A DNA stretch of 64,000 bases from Alcaligenaceae bacterium SAGV5 (GCA_009360345.1 SPDP01000001.1:310001-374000), one strand, 5' to 3'. Positions 43,650 through 53,062 are shown, counted from the stretch's first letter. Notes: generated by a model not told the origin, from the letters alone. Numbers and translations: made by a program.

Positions 43650-46154
43650 ATGCGTAGCGTGAACACGACTTCGCTGCCTTGCGCCACCCTGGGCGCGCCG
43701 GCCGTCGGCGCCAGCGCCCCGGCCGCGGACTGTTATCACTGCGGCCAGCCCGCGGGCGGCGGCCTGCGCGCGTCCGTGGCGGGCGCCGAGCGCGGGTTCT
43801 GCTGCGCCGGCTGCCTGGCGGTCGCCCAGACCATCCACGGCGCGGGCCTGGAGAGCTTCTATCGTTTCCGCGACGGCCTGGGCCGTCCGCTGGACGATGC
43901 CGAGGGGCAGGCGGACCTGCGCGCGGCGTTCGGGCAGGCCGACATCGAATCGCTGTACGTGCGCGCCGTGGACGCCGGCACGGCCGAGGCCTGGCTGACG
44001 ATCGGCGACCTGCGCTGCGCCGCCTGTGTCTGGCTGTGCGAGCAGCACCTGGAACGCCAGCCCGGAGTGGTGGCGGCGCACGTCAACCATGCCACCGGCC
44101 GGGCGCGGGTGCGCTGGAAGACGGCGCAGACCGGGCTGGGCCGCGTCCTGGACGCGTTCGCCGCCATCGGCTACCGCGCGGTGCCGTTCCAGCCGGGCGC
44201 CGCGAACGACGGGCTGCGCCGCGAGAAGCGCGGCCTGCTGCTGCGCATGGCGGTGGCGCTGCTGTGCATGATGCAGGTCATGATGTATGCGTGGCCGCTG
44301 TACCGGCACGAGGCCTCGATCGCGCCCGACCAGTGGCAGTTGCTGCGCTGGGCCAGCCTGGCGCTGACCCTGCCGGTGGTGGCGTACAGCGCGTGGCCGC
44401 TGATGCGGGGCGCCTGGCGCGGGCTGCGCCATGGCCGGCCGGGCATGGACCTGCCGGTGGTGATCGGCATCCTGGCCGCCTTCGGCGCCAGCGTGGCCGC
44501 CACGGTGGCCAACCGAGGCGAGGTCTATTTCGATTCGGTCACCATGTTCGTGGCCCTGCTGCTGGCGGCGCGCTATCTCGAACTGGTGGTGCGCCACGAG
44601 GCGCAGGACGGCGGCCGCGCGCTGGCCGCGCAGCTGCCCGCCACCTGCGCGCGGCTGCGGGACTATCCGGCCAGCCGCGAGGCCGGCCTCATCGCCCTGC
44701 AACAGGTGCGTCGGGGCGACGTGCTGCGCATCGGCCCGGGCGAGGCCGTGCCGGCCGACGGCCGGGTGCTCGAAGGCGCCACGCAGGTCGACGAAGCCAT
44801 GCTGACCGGGGAAAGCCGGCCGATCGCCAAGGGAGTGGGCGATGGGCTGGTCGCCGGCAGCCACAACAACGGCAGTCCGGTATGGATGCGGGTCGAGCAG
44901 GTCGGCGGCGAGACCCGGCTGGCGCGGATCATCCAGGCCCTGGACCGGGCGCTGGAGGAAAAGCCGCGCATCGCGGTGCTGGCCGACCGCGTCGCGGTGG
45001 TGTTCGTGCTGGCCCTGATCGCGCTGGCGCTGGCCACCGGCGCGGTCTGGTGGTGGATCGATCCCTCGCGCGCGCTGCCGGTCATGATCGCGGTGCTGGT
45101 GGTCAGTTGCCCGTGCGCGCTGTCGCTGGCGACCCCGGCCGCGTTGGCGGCGGCCACGGCGGCCCTGGCCCGCAAGGGCGTGCTGGTGGTGAAAGGCCAT
45201 GCGCTGGAAACGCTGGCGCAGGTCACCGACGTGGTGCTGGACAAGACCGGGACGCTGACCCAGGGCCGGTTCACGGTGGCCAGCGTGGAGGTGTTCGGCG
45301 CGATGGACGCCCGGCAGTGCCTGGCCCTGGCCGCGGCCATGGAGGAAGGCAGCACGCATCCGGCGGGCCTGGCGCTGATCGCGGCGGCGCGCGAGGCGGG
45401 CCTGACCGCGCCGCGGGTCGATGGCGCCCGCCACCTGCCGGGGCAGGGCGTGCAAGCCAGCTTCGCCGGGGTGGCGATGCGCCTGGGCAGCCAACTTTTC
45501 GCGGCGGGTGCGCGCGACACGGCGCCATCGCCGCCGTTGGCCGATGGCCGGGACGAAGCGGCCGGCGCCATCGCCACGCAGGTCTGGCTGGCCGGCGACG
45601 CCGGGCCGCTCGCGCGCTTCGTGCTGCGGGATGCGCCGCGCGAGGGCAGCCACGAGATGGTGCGGGCACTGCAAGCCATGGGCAAGCGCGTGCACCTGGT
45701 GTCGGGGGACGATGCGCGCACGGTCGGAGCCTGGGCCGACGAGTTCGGCATCCGCAGCCATGCGGGCGGCGTCAGCCCCGAGGGCAAGAAGGACTATGTC
45801 GCGCGCCTGCAGGCCCGCGGCGCGATCGTGCTGGCGGTGGGCGACGGCATCAACGATGCGCCGCAGCTCGGGCTGGCCCAGGTGTCCATGGCCGTCGCGG
45901 CCGGCACCCCGCTGGCCCGCGCCAGCGCCGACGTGATCCTCAACGGCCACGGCATCCTGGGCGTCGCGCACGCGCTGCGGACCGCGCGCCGCGCGCGGCG
46001 CGTGATGCGCCAGAACCTGGGTTGGGCCCTGGCCTACAACCTGTCCTTCATCCCGTTGGCCGCGTCGGGCTGGATCACCGCATGGATGGCGGCGCTGGGC
46101 ATGTCGCTGTCGTCGCTGCTGGTGGTGGGCAACGCATGGAGGCTGCGCCGCTGA
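43650..46154 (+). CDS. ccoI: Copper-translocating P-type ATPase for cbb3 oxidase assembly (CcoI/FixI)
   Basis: The 834-residue P1B-ATPase has an N-terminal cysteine-rich stretch (CYHCGQPAGG, CCAGC), a heavy-metal domain with CAAC in 'LRCAACVWLCEQHLE', eight expected membrane helices, the CPC ion site 'SCPCALSLATPAALAAATAALARKGVLVVKG', phosphorylation motif DKTGT and 'GDGINDAP'. It exports copper across the inner membrane for the binuclear centre of CcoN. ATG 43650 overlaps the predicted -10 of the FNR promoter, so the true start may be GTG 43659 or later. The stop overlaps ccoS by one base. Confidence 0.92.
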   Translation: MRSVNTTSLPCATLGAPAVGASAPAADCYHCGQPAGGGLRASVAGAERGFCCAGCLAVAQTIHGAGLESFYRFRDGLGRPLDDAEGQADLRAAFGQADIESLYVRAVDAGTAEAWLTIGDLRCAACVWLCEQHLERQPGVVAAHVNHATGRARVRWKTAQTGLGRVLDAFAAIGYRAVPFQPGAANDGLRREKRGLLLRMAVALLCMMQVMMYAWPLYRHEASIAPDQWQLLRWASLALTLPVVAYSAWPLMRGAWRGLRHGRPGMDLPVVIGILAAFGASVAATVANRGEVYFDSVTMFVALLLAARYLELVVRHEAQDGGRALAAQLPATCARLRDYPASREAGLIALQQVRRGDVLRIGPGEAVPADGRVLEGATQVDEAMLTGESRPIAKGVGDGLVAGSHNNGSPVWMRVEQVGGETRLARIIQALDRALEEKPRIAVLADRVAVVFVLALIALALATGAVWWWIDPSRALPVMIAVLVVSCPCALSLATPAALAAATAALARKGVLVVKGHALETLAQVTDVVLDKTGTLTQGRFTVASVEVFGAMDARQCLALAAAMEEGSTHPAGLALIAAAREAGLTAPRVDGARHLPGQGVQASFAGVAMRLGSQLFAAGARDTAPSPPLADGRDEAAGAIATQVWLAGDAGPLARFVLRDAPREGSHEMVRALQAMGKRVHLVSGDDARTVGAWADEFGIRSHAGGVSPEGKKDYVARLQARGAIVLAVGDGINDAPQLGLAQVSMAVAAGTPLARASADVILNGHGILGVAHALRTARRARRVMRQNLGWALAYNLSFIPLAASGWITAWMAALGMSLSSLLVVGNAWRLRR

Positions 46155-46348
46155 TGGAAACGCTCTACCTGCTGGTTCCGCTCAGCCTGATGCTGGTGCT
46201 GGCCGTCGTCGTGGTGTTGTGGTGGGCGGTGCAGGACGGCCAGTTCGAGGACATGGACGGCGCCGACTACGCCATCCTGATGGATGACGACACGCCGGCG
46301 GGTGTGGACGACACGCCGCGCCCCGGGCGCTCTTCCCGCGAGGCTTGA
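46154..46348 (+). CDS. ccoS: cbb3 oxidase maturation protein CcoS
   Basis: The 64-residue protein has one N-terminal membrane helix ('[21 protein letters not shown]') followed by '[22 protein letters not shown]', the standard CcoS pattern (here D-rich after the helix). CcoS is needed to insert redox cofactors into cbb3 oxidase. Its start overlaps the ccoI stop by one base, and its last codons overlap the FNR box of the ccoN promoter. Confidence 0.9.
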   Translation: METLYLLVPLSLMLVLAVVVVLWWAVQDGQFEDMDGADYAILMDDDTPAGVDDTPRPGRSSREA

Positions 46349-46358
46349 TCTGCGTCAA
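46345..46358. promoter_or_regulatory. FNR/ANR box upstream of ccoN
   Basis: TTGATCTGCGTCAA fits TTGAT-N4-ATCAA with one deviation. CATGAT (46381-46386) is the likely -10, 22 bases after the box, giving a class II layout with a short leader before ccoN. The box overlaps the ccoS stop codon region. Confidence 0.85.
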
Positions 46359-46419
46359 GGCGCGTTCCCCCGCGCATGAGCATGATAGGCGCGGGAATTC
46401 AGAATCAGGGGAAACTGCC

Positions 46420-47889
46420 ATGGGCGACAGCGCTAGCGGCGCGCTTTCAGGCGAAACATTCAACTACAAGATCGTCCGCCAATTCGCCGTCATGACGGTC
46501 GTGTGGGGAATCGTGGGCATGGCGGTGGGCGTGCTGCTCGCCGCGCAATTGATCTGGCCGGCGCTGAACTTCGACGTGCCCTGGCTGACCTACGGCCGGC
46601 TGCGGCCGCTGCACACCAACGCGGTCATCTTCGCGTTCGGCGGCAGCGCGCTGTTCGCCACCTCGTACTACGTGGTGCAGCGCACCTGTCAGGCGCGCCT
46701 GTTCTCGGCGCCGCTGGCGGCCTTCACCTTCTGGGGCTGGCAGGCCGTCATCGTCGCGGCGGCGATCACGCTGCCGATGGGCTATACCACCAGCAAGGAA
46801 TACGCCGAGCTCGAATGGCCCATCGACATCCTCATCACGCTGGTGTGGGTGGCCTATGCCGTCGTGTTCTTCGGCACCATCGCCCGCCGCCGGACCCGCC
46901 ACATCTACGTGGCGAACTGGTTCTTCGGCGCCTATATATTGACGATCGCGCTGCTGCACATCGTCAACAACCTGGAATGGCCGGCCACGATGTGGAAGTC
47001 GTACTCGGCCTACGCCGGCGTGCAGGACGCGATGGTGCAGTGGTGGTACGGGCACAATGCCGTGGGTTTCTTCCTGACCACCAGCTTCCTGGGCATGATG
47101 TACTACTTCGTGCCCAAGCAGGCCGAGCGGCCCATCTATTCGTACCGGCTGTCCATCGTCCACTTCTGGGCGCTGAGCTTCACCTATATGTGGGCCGGTC
47201 CGCACCACCTGCAATACACCGCGCTGCCCGACTGGGCGCAGTCGCTGGGCATGGTGTTCTCGCTGATCCTGCTGGCGCCGTCGTGGGGCGGCATGCTGAA
47301 CGGCATCATGACCCTGTCGGGCGCATGGCACAAGCTGCGCACCGATCCCATCCTGAAGTTCCTCGTGGTGGCGCTGTCGTTCTACGGCATGTCCACGTTC
47401 GAGGGATCGATGATGTCCATCAAGACCGTCAATTCGCTGTCGCACTACACGGACTGGACCATCGGCCACGTGCATTCCGGCGCGCTGGGCTGGGTCGCGA
47501 TGATCACGATCGGCTCGCTTTACTACCTGTTCCCGCGTTTGTTCGGGCAGAAGCAGATGTACAGCACCAGGATGATAGAACTCCATTTCTGGATCGCCAC
47601 GCTGGGCGTGGTGCTCTACATCGCCGCGATGTGGATCGCCGGCGTCATGCAGGGCCTGATGTGGCGCGCCGTGGAACCCGACGGAACCCTGACCTACACC
47701 TTCGTCGAGTCGGTCAAGGCCACGTATCCGTTCTACGTCGTGCGCCTGCTGGGCGGGGTGTGCTTCCTGGGCGGCATGCTGCTGATGGCGTGGAACTTCA
47801 TCATGACGGCGCGCGGCCGGCAGCCGTTCGACGCGCCGGTGCCGGCGCCGGTCCCGGTGTCCGTGGCGGCCCAGCCGCGGCTGGCTTGA
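46420..47889 (+). CDS. ccoN: cbb3-type cytochrome c oxidase subunit I
   Basis: The 489-residue catalytic subunit is an integral membrane heme-copper oxidase (C type). Expected ligand histidines appear in '[10 protein letters not shown]' (heme b), 'WYGHNAVGF' (CuB), '[13 protein letters not shown]' (CuB pair), and '[10 protein letters not shown]' (hemes). It reduces O2 to water with high affinity in microoxic conditions. ATG 46420 has CAGGGG upstream; the frame is open earlier but through promoter sequence. It is the first gene of ccoNOQP. Confidence 0.97.
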   Translation: MGDSASGALSGETFNYKIVRQFAVMTVVWGIVGMAVGVLLAAQLIWPALNFDVPWLTYGRLRPLHTNAVIFAFGGSALFATSYYVVQRTCQARLFSAPLAAFTFWGWQAVIVAAAITLPMGYTTSKEYAELEWPIDILITLVWVAYAVVFFGTIARRRTRHIYVANWFFGAYILTIALLHIVNNLEWPATMWKSYSAYAGVQDAMVQWWYGHNAVGFFLTTSFLGMMYYFVPKQAERPIYSYRLSIVHFWALSFTYMWAGPHHLQYTALPDWAQSLGMVFSLILLAPSWGGMLNGIMTLSGAWHKLRTDPILKFLVVALSFYGMSTFEGSMMSIKTVNSLSHYTDWTIGHVHSGALGWVAMITIGSLYYLFPRLFGQKQMYSTRMIELHFWIATLGVVLYIAAMWIAGVMQGLMWRAVEPDGTLTYTFVESVKATYPFYVVRLLGGVCFLGGMLLMAWNFIMTARGRQPFDAPVPAPVPVSVAAQPRLA

Positions 47890-47902
47890 GGAGCGCACCG
47901 CC

Positions 47903-48538
47903 ATGAAATCGAAACGTGCTTCCTTCTTCAGCCACGAAACGCTGGAAAAGAACGTGGGCTGGCTGATCCTGGCCACCATCGCGGTGGTCAGCATCGCGGG
48001 GCTGGTGCAGATCGTGCCCCTGTTCTTCCAGCACTCCACCACCACTCCCGTCCAGGGCGTGGAACCCTATACCGCATTGCGCCTGGCCGGGCGGGACGTC
48101 TACATCCGCGAAGGCTGCGTGGGCTGTCATTCGCAGCAGGTGCGCACGCTGGCGGCCGAGGTGCAGCGCTACGGCCATTACTCCGAGGCCGGCGAAGGCG
48201 TGTACGACCGGCCCTTCCTGTGGGGCTCCAAGCGCACCGGCCCCGACCTGGCGCGGGTGGGCGGCCGCTACAGCGACGACTGGCACCGCGTCCACCTGAA
48301 CAATCCGCGCGACGTGGTGCCGGAGTCCAACATGCCGGCCTATCCGTGGCTGCGCCAGGCGCCGGTCGCGAGCGACCAGGTCGAGGCGGGCATGCGCGCG
48401 CTGCGCACGCTGGGCGTGCCCTATACCGACGAACAGATCGCGGCGGCGGCCAGTGAGCTGGCCGGCAAGACCGAAGAGGATGCCCTGGTGGCCTACCTCC
48501 AGGGCCTGGGCCTGGCGATGAAGAAGCAGGGGCGGTGA
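47903..48538 (+). CDS. ccoO: cbb3-type cytochrome c oxidase subunit II (monoheme)
   Basis: The 211-residue protein has one N-terminal membrane anchor ('[25 protein letters not shown]') and one heme c site CVGCH followed by SQQVRTL, the CcoO signature. '[22 protein letters not shown]' and '[12 protein letters not shown]' give the axial-methionine region. It takes electrons from CcoP to CcoN. Its stop overlaps the ccoQ start by one base. Confidence 0.96.
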   Translation: MKSKRASFFSHETLEKNVGWLILATIAVVSIAGLVQIVPLFFQHSTTTPVQGVEPYTALRLAGRDVYIREGCVGCHSQQVRTLAAEVQRYGHYSEAGEGVYDRPFLWGSKRTGPDLARVGGRYSDDWHRVHLNNPRDVVPESNMPAYPWLRQAPVASDQVEAGMRALRTLGVPYTDEQIAAAASELAGKTEEDALVAYLQGLGLAMKKQGR

Positions 48539-48720
48539 TGGACACGATCGCTTGGATCACATCGATCGCGACGGCGCTGGCGCTGTCGACCTTCCTGGCC
48601 ATCGTGGCGTGGGCGTGGTCGCGCGCCCGCGCCGAGGCCAACCGCGAATCGGCCATGCTGCCGTTCGCGCTCCCCGACGAAAGCGCCGTCGCGGCGCAAG
48701 GCAAGGATGCCGGGCAATGA
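48538..48720 (+). CDS. ccoQ: cbb3-type cytochrome oxidase subunit CcoQ
   Basis: The 60-residue protein has a single N-terminal membrane helix ('ITSIATALALSTFLAIVAWAW') and a charged tail, the standard CcoQ layout. It stabilises the CcoNO/CcoP complex. ATG 48538 shares a base with the ccoO stop; its stop overlaps ccoP by four bases (ATGA). Confidence 0.9.
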   Translation: MDTIAWITSIATALALSTFLAIVAWAWSRARAEANRESAMLPFALPDESAVAAQGKDAGQ

Positions 48721-49646
48721 GCGATTTCACTACCGATTTCTGGGGCTACTACATCGGCGCGATCGCGTTGATCGGCATCGTCTGGTGCGTCTGGCTGCTG
48801 TTCTCGCAGCGCGCCTTCCTTAAGTCTTCCGGGGGCGCCCCGGGCGCGCCGGTCGACGATACCGGCCATGTCTGGGACGAGGATCTGCGCGAGCTGAACA
48901 ATCCGCTGCCGCGCTGGTGGATGTGGATGTACCTGCTGTCCTGTGTGTTCGCGCTGGGCTACCTGGTCCTGTATCCCGGCCTGGGCAAGGTCCAGGGCTG
49001 GCTGGGCTGGTCGAGCACCGGCGCGCTGGCCGCGCAGCAGCACCAGCAGCGCGAACAGGTCCAGCCGCTGTACGCGCGCTTCGAGGCCATGGAGATCCCG
49101 GCCATCGCCGACGATGCCCAGGGGCGGGAGATCGGGCAGCGGCTGTTCCTGAACAACTGCGCCCAGTGCCATGGCTCGGACGCGCGCGGCAGCAAGGGTT
49201 TTCCCAACCTGGCCGACGGCGACTGGCTGTACGGTTCCGCGCCCGACATCATCCGCGAATCCATCGCCAAGGGGCGGCACGGCATCATGCCCCCGTTCGG
49301 CGAACAACTGGACTCGCGCGCGGTCGGCGACGTGACCCAGTACGTGCGCTCGCTGTCGGGCCTGGCCGCCGATCCCATCAAGGCCGCCCGCGGCCGGGCG
49401 GATTTCCGCGCGAACTGCGCGGCCTGCCACGGCGTCGAGGGCAAGGGCAATCCGCTGCTGGGCGCGCCCAACCTGACCGACAAGGTCTGGCTGTACGGCA
49501 GCTCGGCCGCCGTCATCGCCGAGACCATCACCAAAGGTCGCAACAACCAGATGCCGGCGCACGAGGACTTGTTCACGCCGCAACAGATCCGCTTGCTGAC
49601 CGCCTACGTCTGGGGCCTGACCCGGCCCGCTGAAGAGGCGAAATGA
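48717..49646 (+). CDS. ccoP: cbb3-type cytochrome c oxidase subunit III (diheme)
   Basis: The 309-residue protein has two N-terminal membrane helices ('YYIGAIALIGIVWCVWLLF' and 'MYLLSCVFALGYLVLYPGL') and two heme c domains, with CAQCH in the first and CAACH in the second. 'KGFPNLADGDWLYG' and 'LGAPNLTDKVWLYG' show the internal repeat. It passes electrons from soluble or membrane cytochromes to CcoO. Its stop overlaps ccoG by four bases. Confidence 0.96.
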   Translation: MSDFTTDFWGYYIGAIALIGIVWCVWLLFSQRAFLKSSGGAPGAPVDDTGHVWDEDLRELNNPLPRWWMWMYLLSCVFALGYLVLYPGLGKVQGWLGWSSTGALAAQQHQQREQVQPLYARFEAMEIPAIADDAQGREIGQRLFLNNCAQCHGSDARGSKGFPNLADGDWLYGSAPDIIRESIAKGRHGIMPPFGEQLDSRAVGDVTQYVRSLSGLAADPIKAARGRADFRANCAACHGVEGKGNPLLGAPNLTDKVWLYGSSAAVIAETITKGRNNQMPAHEDLFTPQQIRLLTAYVWGLTRPAEEAK

Positions 49647-51079
49647 GTTCCCCGCGCGAGCGCGCCGCCTGCCCGGCCGCCGGCGGCGACGAGGACGGCT
49701 CGGAACAGGCGCTGTACGAGGTCCGGCGCAAGATCTATCCGCGTTCGGTCAGCGGCGTCTTCGCGCACTGGCGCGTGGCGCTGGTGTTCCTGACGCAGGC
49801 GGTGTTCTACGGCTTGCCGTGGCTGACCTGGAACGGCAGGCAGGCCGTGCTGTTCGACCTGGGGGCGCGCAAGTTCTACCTGTTCGGGATGGTGCTGTGG
49901 CCGCAGGACATCATCTACCTGACGCTGCTGCTGATCCTGAGCGCGCTGGCGCTGTTCCTGTTCACGGCGGTGGCGGGCCGGTTGTTCTGCGGCTATGCGT
50001 GCCCGCAGACGGTCTACACCGAGATCTTCATGTGGATCGAGCGCCTGACCGAAGGCGACCGGTTCGCGCGCATCCGGCTGGACGCGGCGCCGTGGTCCTG
50101 GCGCAAGATCGGGCGCAAGGGCGCCAAGCACGCGATGTGGCTGGTGGTGGCGACCTGGACCGGGTTCACCTTCATCGGCTATTTCAGCCCCATCCGCGAA
50201 CTGGCTGGCCAGGCGCTGCAGGGCGCGCTGGGTCCCTGGCAATGGTTCTGGCTGGTCTTCTACAGCTTCGCCACCTGGGGCAACGCGGGCTTCATGCGCG
50301 AGCAGGTCTGCAAGTACATGTGCCCTTACGCGCGCTTCCAGAGCGTGATGGTGGACCCCGACACCTATGTGGTCACCTACGACCCGGTGCGGGGCGACCC
50401 CCGGGGCAGCCGGTCGCGCAAGATCGACCCGCGCCAGGCGGGCCTGGGAGATTGCGTCAATTGCAGCATCTGCGTGCAGGTGTGCCCCACCGGCATCGAC
50501 ATCCGCGATGGCCTGCAATACGAGTGCATAGGCTGCGGCGCCTGCATCGACGCCTGCGACCAGGTCATGGACAAGATGCAGTATCCACGCGGCCTGATCC
50601 GTTATGCGTCCGAACGCGCCATCGAGCTGCGGCTGGACGCGAAACAGGCGCGACGCCGCCTGCTGCGCCCGCGCGTGCTGGTGTACGGCGCGATCTGGCT
50701 GGCGCTGGCGGCGGTGTTCGTGGGCCTGTTGGCGGCGCGGCAGCCGCTGCGCGTGGACGTGATCCGCGACCGCTCGGTGCTGGCGCGCGAGGCCGAGGGC
50801 GGCATGATCGAGAACGTCTACCAGTTGCAGCTCATGAACGCGACCGAGCGCGCCCTGCGCGTGCGGCTGGACGTGCAGGGCCTGCCGCAGCTGCGGGTGC
50901 AGGGCGCCGATGGCGGCACGGACATCGAACTGGCGCCCGCCTCGAACCGACTGTGGCCGGTGCGGGTGACGCTGCCGGTGGACGAGGCGCGGCCGGGCAC
51001 GTACCGGATCGAGTTCGTCGTGCGCGACGACCGCGGCGCGGACGGGCTGCGCGAGACGTCGAGTTTCATCGTTCCTTGA
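49643..51079 (+). CDS. ccoG: cbb3 oxidase accessory protein CcoG (FixG/RdxA-type ferredoxin)
   Basis: The 478-residue membrane protein has several membrane helices, cysteine pairs in FCGYACPQTVYTE and 'CKYMCPYARFQ', and two [4Fe-4S] sites CVNCSICVQVCP and CIGCGACIDACD. The C-terminal part is an Ig-like periplasmic domain ('GMIENVYQLQLMNATERAL'). CcoG is a cupric reductase that supports copper delivery to cbb3 oxidase. The start overlaps the ccoP stop by four bases. Confidence 0.95.
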   Translation: MSSPRERAACPAAGGDEDGSEQALYEVRRKIYPRSVSGVFAHWRVALVFLTQAVFYGLPWLTWNGRQAVLFDLGARKFYLFGMVLWPQDIIYLTLLLILSALALFLFTAVAGRLFCGYACPQTVYTEIFMWIERLTEGDRFARIRLDAAPWSWRKIGRKGAKHAMWLVVATWTGFTFIGYFSPIRELAGQALQGALGPWQWFWLVFYSFATWGNAGFMREQVCKYMCPYARFQSVMVDPDTYVVTYDPVRGDPRGSRSRKIDPRQAGLGDCVNCSICVQVCPTGIDIRDGLQYECIGCGACIDACDQVMDKMQYPRGLIRYASERAIELRLDAKQARRRLLRPRVLVYGAIWLALAAVFVGLLAARQPLRVDVIRDRSVLAREAEGGMIENVYQLQLMNATERALRVRLDVQGLPQLRVQGADGGTDIELAPASNRLWPVRVTLPVDEARPGTYRIEFVVRDDRGADGLRETSSFIVP

Positions 51080-51100
51080 ATGGACAAAGCGAGGTGCGGG

Positions 51101-51283
51101 ATGCAAGAGCAGAAGGATGCGGGACCCTGGTGGAAGGAACCCTGGCCCTGGCTGTTGATGGCGGGGCCCGCCCTGGCGATGCTGGGTTGCATCGTGACCA
51201 TCGTTCTCGCGGTGACACATGACGATCCTCCGGTCGTCGATACGGTGGTCAAGCGGGGGCTGGTGGTGGAGCGTGCGCCATGA
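51101..51283 (+). CDS. Short FixH/CcoH-like membrane protein
   Basis: The 60-residue product (67 from ATG 51080) begins 'GPWWKEPWPWLLMAGPALAML' and has one membrane helix continuing 'GCIVTIVLAVTHDD'. This matches the N-terminus of FixH/CcoH proteins, but those usually continue for about 100 further residues into a periplasmic domain; here only 18 residues follow. ATG 51101 has AGGTG at the right distance. It sits between ccoG and a two-helix protein gene that overlaps its stop. It may be a genuine short form or the remains of ccoH. Confidence 0.65.
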   Translation: MQEQKDAGPWWKEPWPWLLMAGPALAMLGCIVTIVLAVTHDDPPVVDTVVKRGLVVERAP

Positions 51284-51540
51284 AATGGCGCCGCGTCAGC
51301 ATGTGGGTGCTGTGGCCGGCCTTCCTGGCCAGCGCAGGCGCCGCGCTGGTCGTCTTCACCCTGCTCGATCCGCGCGGCCTGACCCTGGTCGGGCGCCCGG
51401 TCGAGATGTCGCGCGAGGCGTTCTATACCGTGGCTTTCTTCCTCCTGTGGGCGATCGCCGGGGTGTCCAGCGCCATCACGCTGTACCTGGCGGGCGGCGG
51501 CGCGGGGCCGGACGGCAGCGACGTGGACGACCTGCCATGA
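51280..51540 (+). CDS. Small two-helix membrane protein of unknown function
   Basis: The 86-residue protein has two membrane helices ('MWVLWPAFLASAGAALVVF' and 'FYTVAFFLLWAIAGVSSAITLYL') with a short loop ('DPRGLTLVGRPVEMSREA') and an acidic tail. I do not recognise the family. The start overlaps the FixH-like stop by four bases, and its stop overlaps the first codon of the truncated birA, so it seems to be translated with both neighbours. It may belong to the cbb3 assembly set. Confidence 0.7.
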   Translation: MKWRRVSMWVLWPAFLASAGAALVVFTLLDPRGLTLVGRPVEMSREAFYTVAFFLLWAIAGVSSAITLYLAGGGAGPDGSDVDDLP

Positions 51541-52199
51541 TGCGCGGCGGCCGAGGGGGGCGGGGACGGGCGGGGCGGCCCTGGCGCACCCGCGCGGGCG
51601 ACGCCCTGCTTTTTTCCTGCGGCTGGCAGGCGGACATCCCGCCCGCCCGCCTGCCGCCGCTGTCGCTGGTGGCCGGGCTGGCCGCGTGCGAAGCCCTGAG
51701 CGGCCTGCTGGGCAGCGGCGCGGACGGCGCGCTGGCCCTGAAGTGGCCCAACGACGTGCAATGGAACACCGGCAAGCTGGCGGGCATCCTGGTCGAAACC
51801 GTGGCCGTGCCAGCTTCAGGCCGCATGGGCCTGATCCTCGGCATCGGCATCAATCTTCATGGCGCGGCGGCGTTGTCGCGGGCGCTGGGCCGCGAAGTGG
51901 CCGACTGGGCCCGGACCGGCGGCGCCGACGACCCGGCGCGCCTGGCCGCCGCGGTGGCGCGGTCCTGGCACGACGCCATCGCGCACTACGCCGCCGAGGG
52001 CTTCGGCCCGTTCCAGACGCGGTTCGCCCGCTGGGACGCCCTGTACGGCCTGCCGGTGCGGGTCATGGACAACGGGCGCATCCTGTTCGAAGGCACGGCC
52101 CGGGGGGTCGACGAAAGCGGCAAGCTGCTGGTCCACGCCGCCGACGGCCCGCACGCCGTTACCGTAGGCGACATTTCCGTGCGGACGGCCGAGGCATGA
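51537..52199 (+). CDS. birA: Biotin--[acetyl-CoA-carboxylase] ligase, N-terminally truncated
   Basis: The 220-residue product matches BirA from the 'GRGRAGRPW' biotin-binding motif onward: 'ALLFSCGWQADI', 'LALKWPNDVQWNTGKLAGILVET' with the catalytic lysine region KWPND, and 'GIGINLHG'. Bacterial ligases have about 80-100 residues before that motif, including a GSTN-type segment that contacts ATP and biotin; these are absent. The frame upstream (open to 51219) only overlaps the two-helix gene and has no such sequence. It is either a degenerate gene or a deletion junction. The C-terminal domain ('GLPVRVMDNGRILFEGTARGVDESGKLLV') is intact. coaX overlaps its stop. Confidence 0.8.
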   Translation: MMRGGRGGRGRAGRPWRTRAGDALLFSCGWQADIPPARLPPLSLVAGLAACEALSGLLGSGADGALALKWPNDVQWNTGKLAGILVETVAVPASGRMGLILGIGINLHGAAALSRALGREVADWARTGGADDPARLAAAVARSWHDAIAHYAAEGFGPFQTRFARWDALYGLPVRVMDNGRILFEGTARGVDESGKLLVHAADGPHAVTVGDISVRTAEA

Positions 52200-53062
52200 G
52201 CGGGGCCGGATCCCCGTCCCCGCGTGCTGAACGCGCGGGCACGCTGCTGATCGACGCGGGCAACACCCGCGTGAAGTTCGGCTGGCGGGACGACAGCGCC
52301 CCGCCAGGCCAGGCCGTGCCGCGCACGCCCTTGCAGGTCGCTTTCCGCCACGAGGAAGTGCCCGAGGCCCTGCTGCCCTGGCTGGAAGAGGCGGGCCTGC
52401 GGCCCCGCGCCGCGATGGGTTCCAACGTGGCCGGCGACGACAGCGAACGCACCATTGCTTCCCTGCTGGCGCGCGGCGGCTGCGCCGTGGACTGGATACG
52501 CGCCGGCCGGCGGCTGCTGGGTGTGACCAACGGCTATCGTCATCCCGAACGCCTGGGCGCCGACCGCTGGCTCAGCCTGGTGGGAATCTGGAATCGCTGG
52601 CGCCGCCAGGCCCCGCCCGGCGCTCCCGCTCCGGTGCAGGTACTGGCCCATTTCGGCACCGCCACGACCGTGGACACCCTGGACGGCACGGGCCGCTTCG
52701 TCGGCGGACTGATCCTGCCCGGACGCGACCTGATGCGCCAGTCGCTGGCGGCCGGCACGGCCGGCTTGCCGCGGTCCAATGGCCAGGTCGCGCCGTTTCC
52801 CGACAACACCGGCGATGCGATCATGTCCGGCGTGGCGGCGGCCCAGGCCGGCGCCGTGGCGCGCCAGTGGCTGGCCGCGCGCGAGCGTTTCCGGCAGGAA
52901 CCGCTGCTGGTGGCCAGCGGCGGCGCCTGGTCCGCCATCGCCGGCGAAGTCGCTCATCTGATGCGCGCCGCCGGCTCGACGCGCCAGGTGCTGGTCGTCG
53001 ATAATCCCGTCCTCGACGGCCTGGCCTGCCTGGCCGAATCGGGGCCGGCCCCCTCTTCCTGA
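52196..53062 (+). CDS. coaX: Type III pantothenate kinase (Baf/CoaX)
   Basis: The 288-residue protein phosphorylates pantothenate in coenzyme A synthesis. Family motifs: 'LLIDAGNTRVKFGWRD' (phosphate loop), 'LGADRWLSLVGIW', 'FGTATTVDTLDGTGRFVGGLILPG' and 'DNTGDAIMSGVAAA'. In Bordetella pertussis the gene is called baf and lies next to birA, as here. ATG 52196 overlaps the birA stop by four bases. The frame is open far upstream only as overlap with birA. Confidence 0.93.
   Translation: MSGAGSPSPRAERAGTLLIDAGNTRVKFGWRDDSAPPGQAVPRTPLQVAFRHEEVPEALLPWLEEAGLRPRAAMGSNVAGDDSERTIASLLARGGCAVDWIRAGRRLLGVTNGYRHPERLGADRWLSLVGIWNRWRRQAPPGAPAPVQVLAHFGTATTVDTLDGTGRFVGGLILPGRDLMRQSLAAGTAGLPRSNGQVAPFPDNTGDAIMSGVAAAQAGAVARQWLAARERFRQEPLLVASGGAWSAIAGEVAHLMRAAGSTRQVLVVDNPVLDGLACLAESGPAPSS

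Noticed and set aside
51219..51536. Upstream extension of birA that would restore its N-terminus
   Set aside because: The frame is open but its translation is Arg- and Gly-rich and unlike any biotin ligase; it only overlaps the membrane-protein genes.
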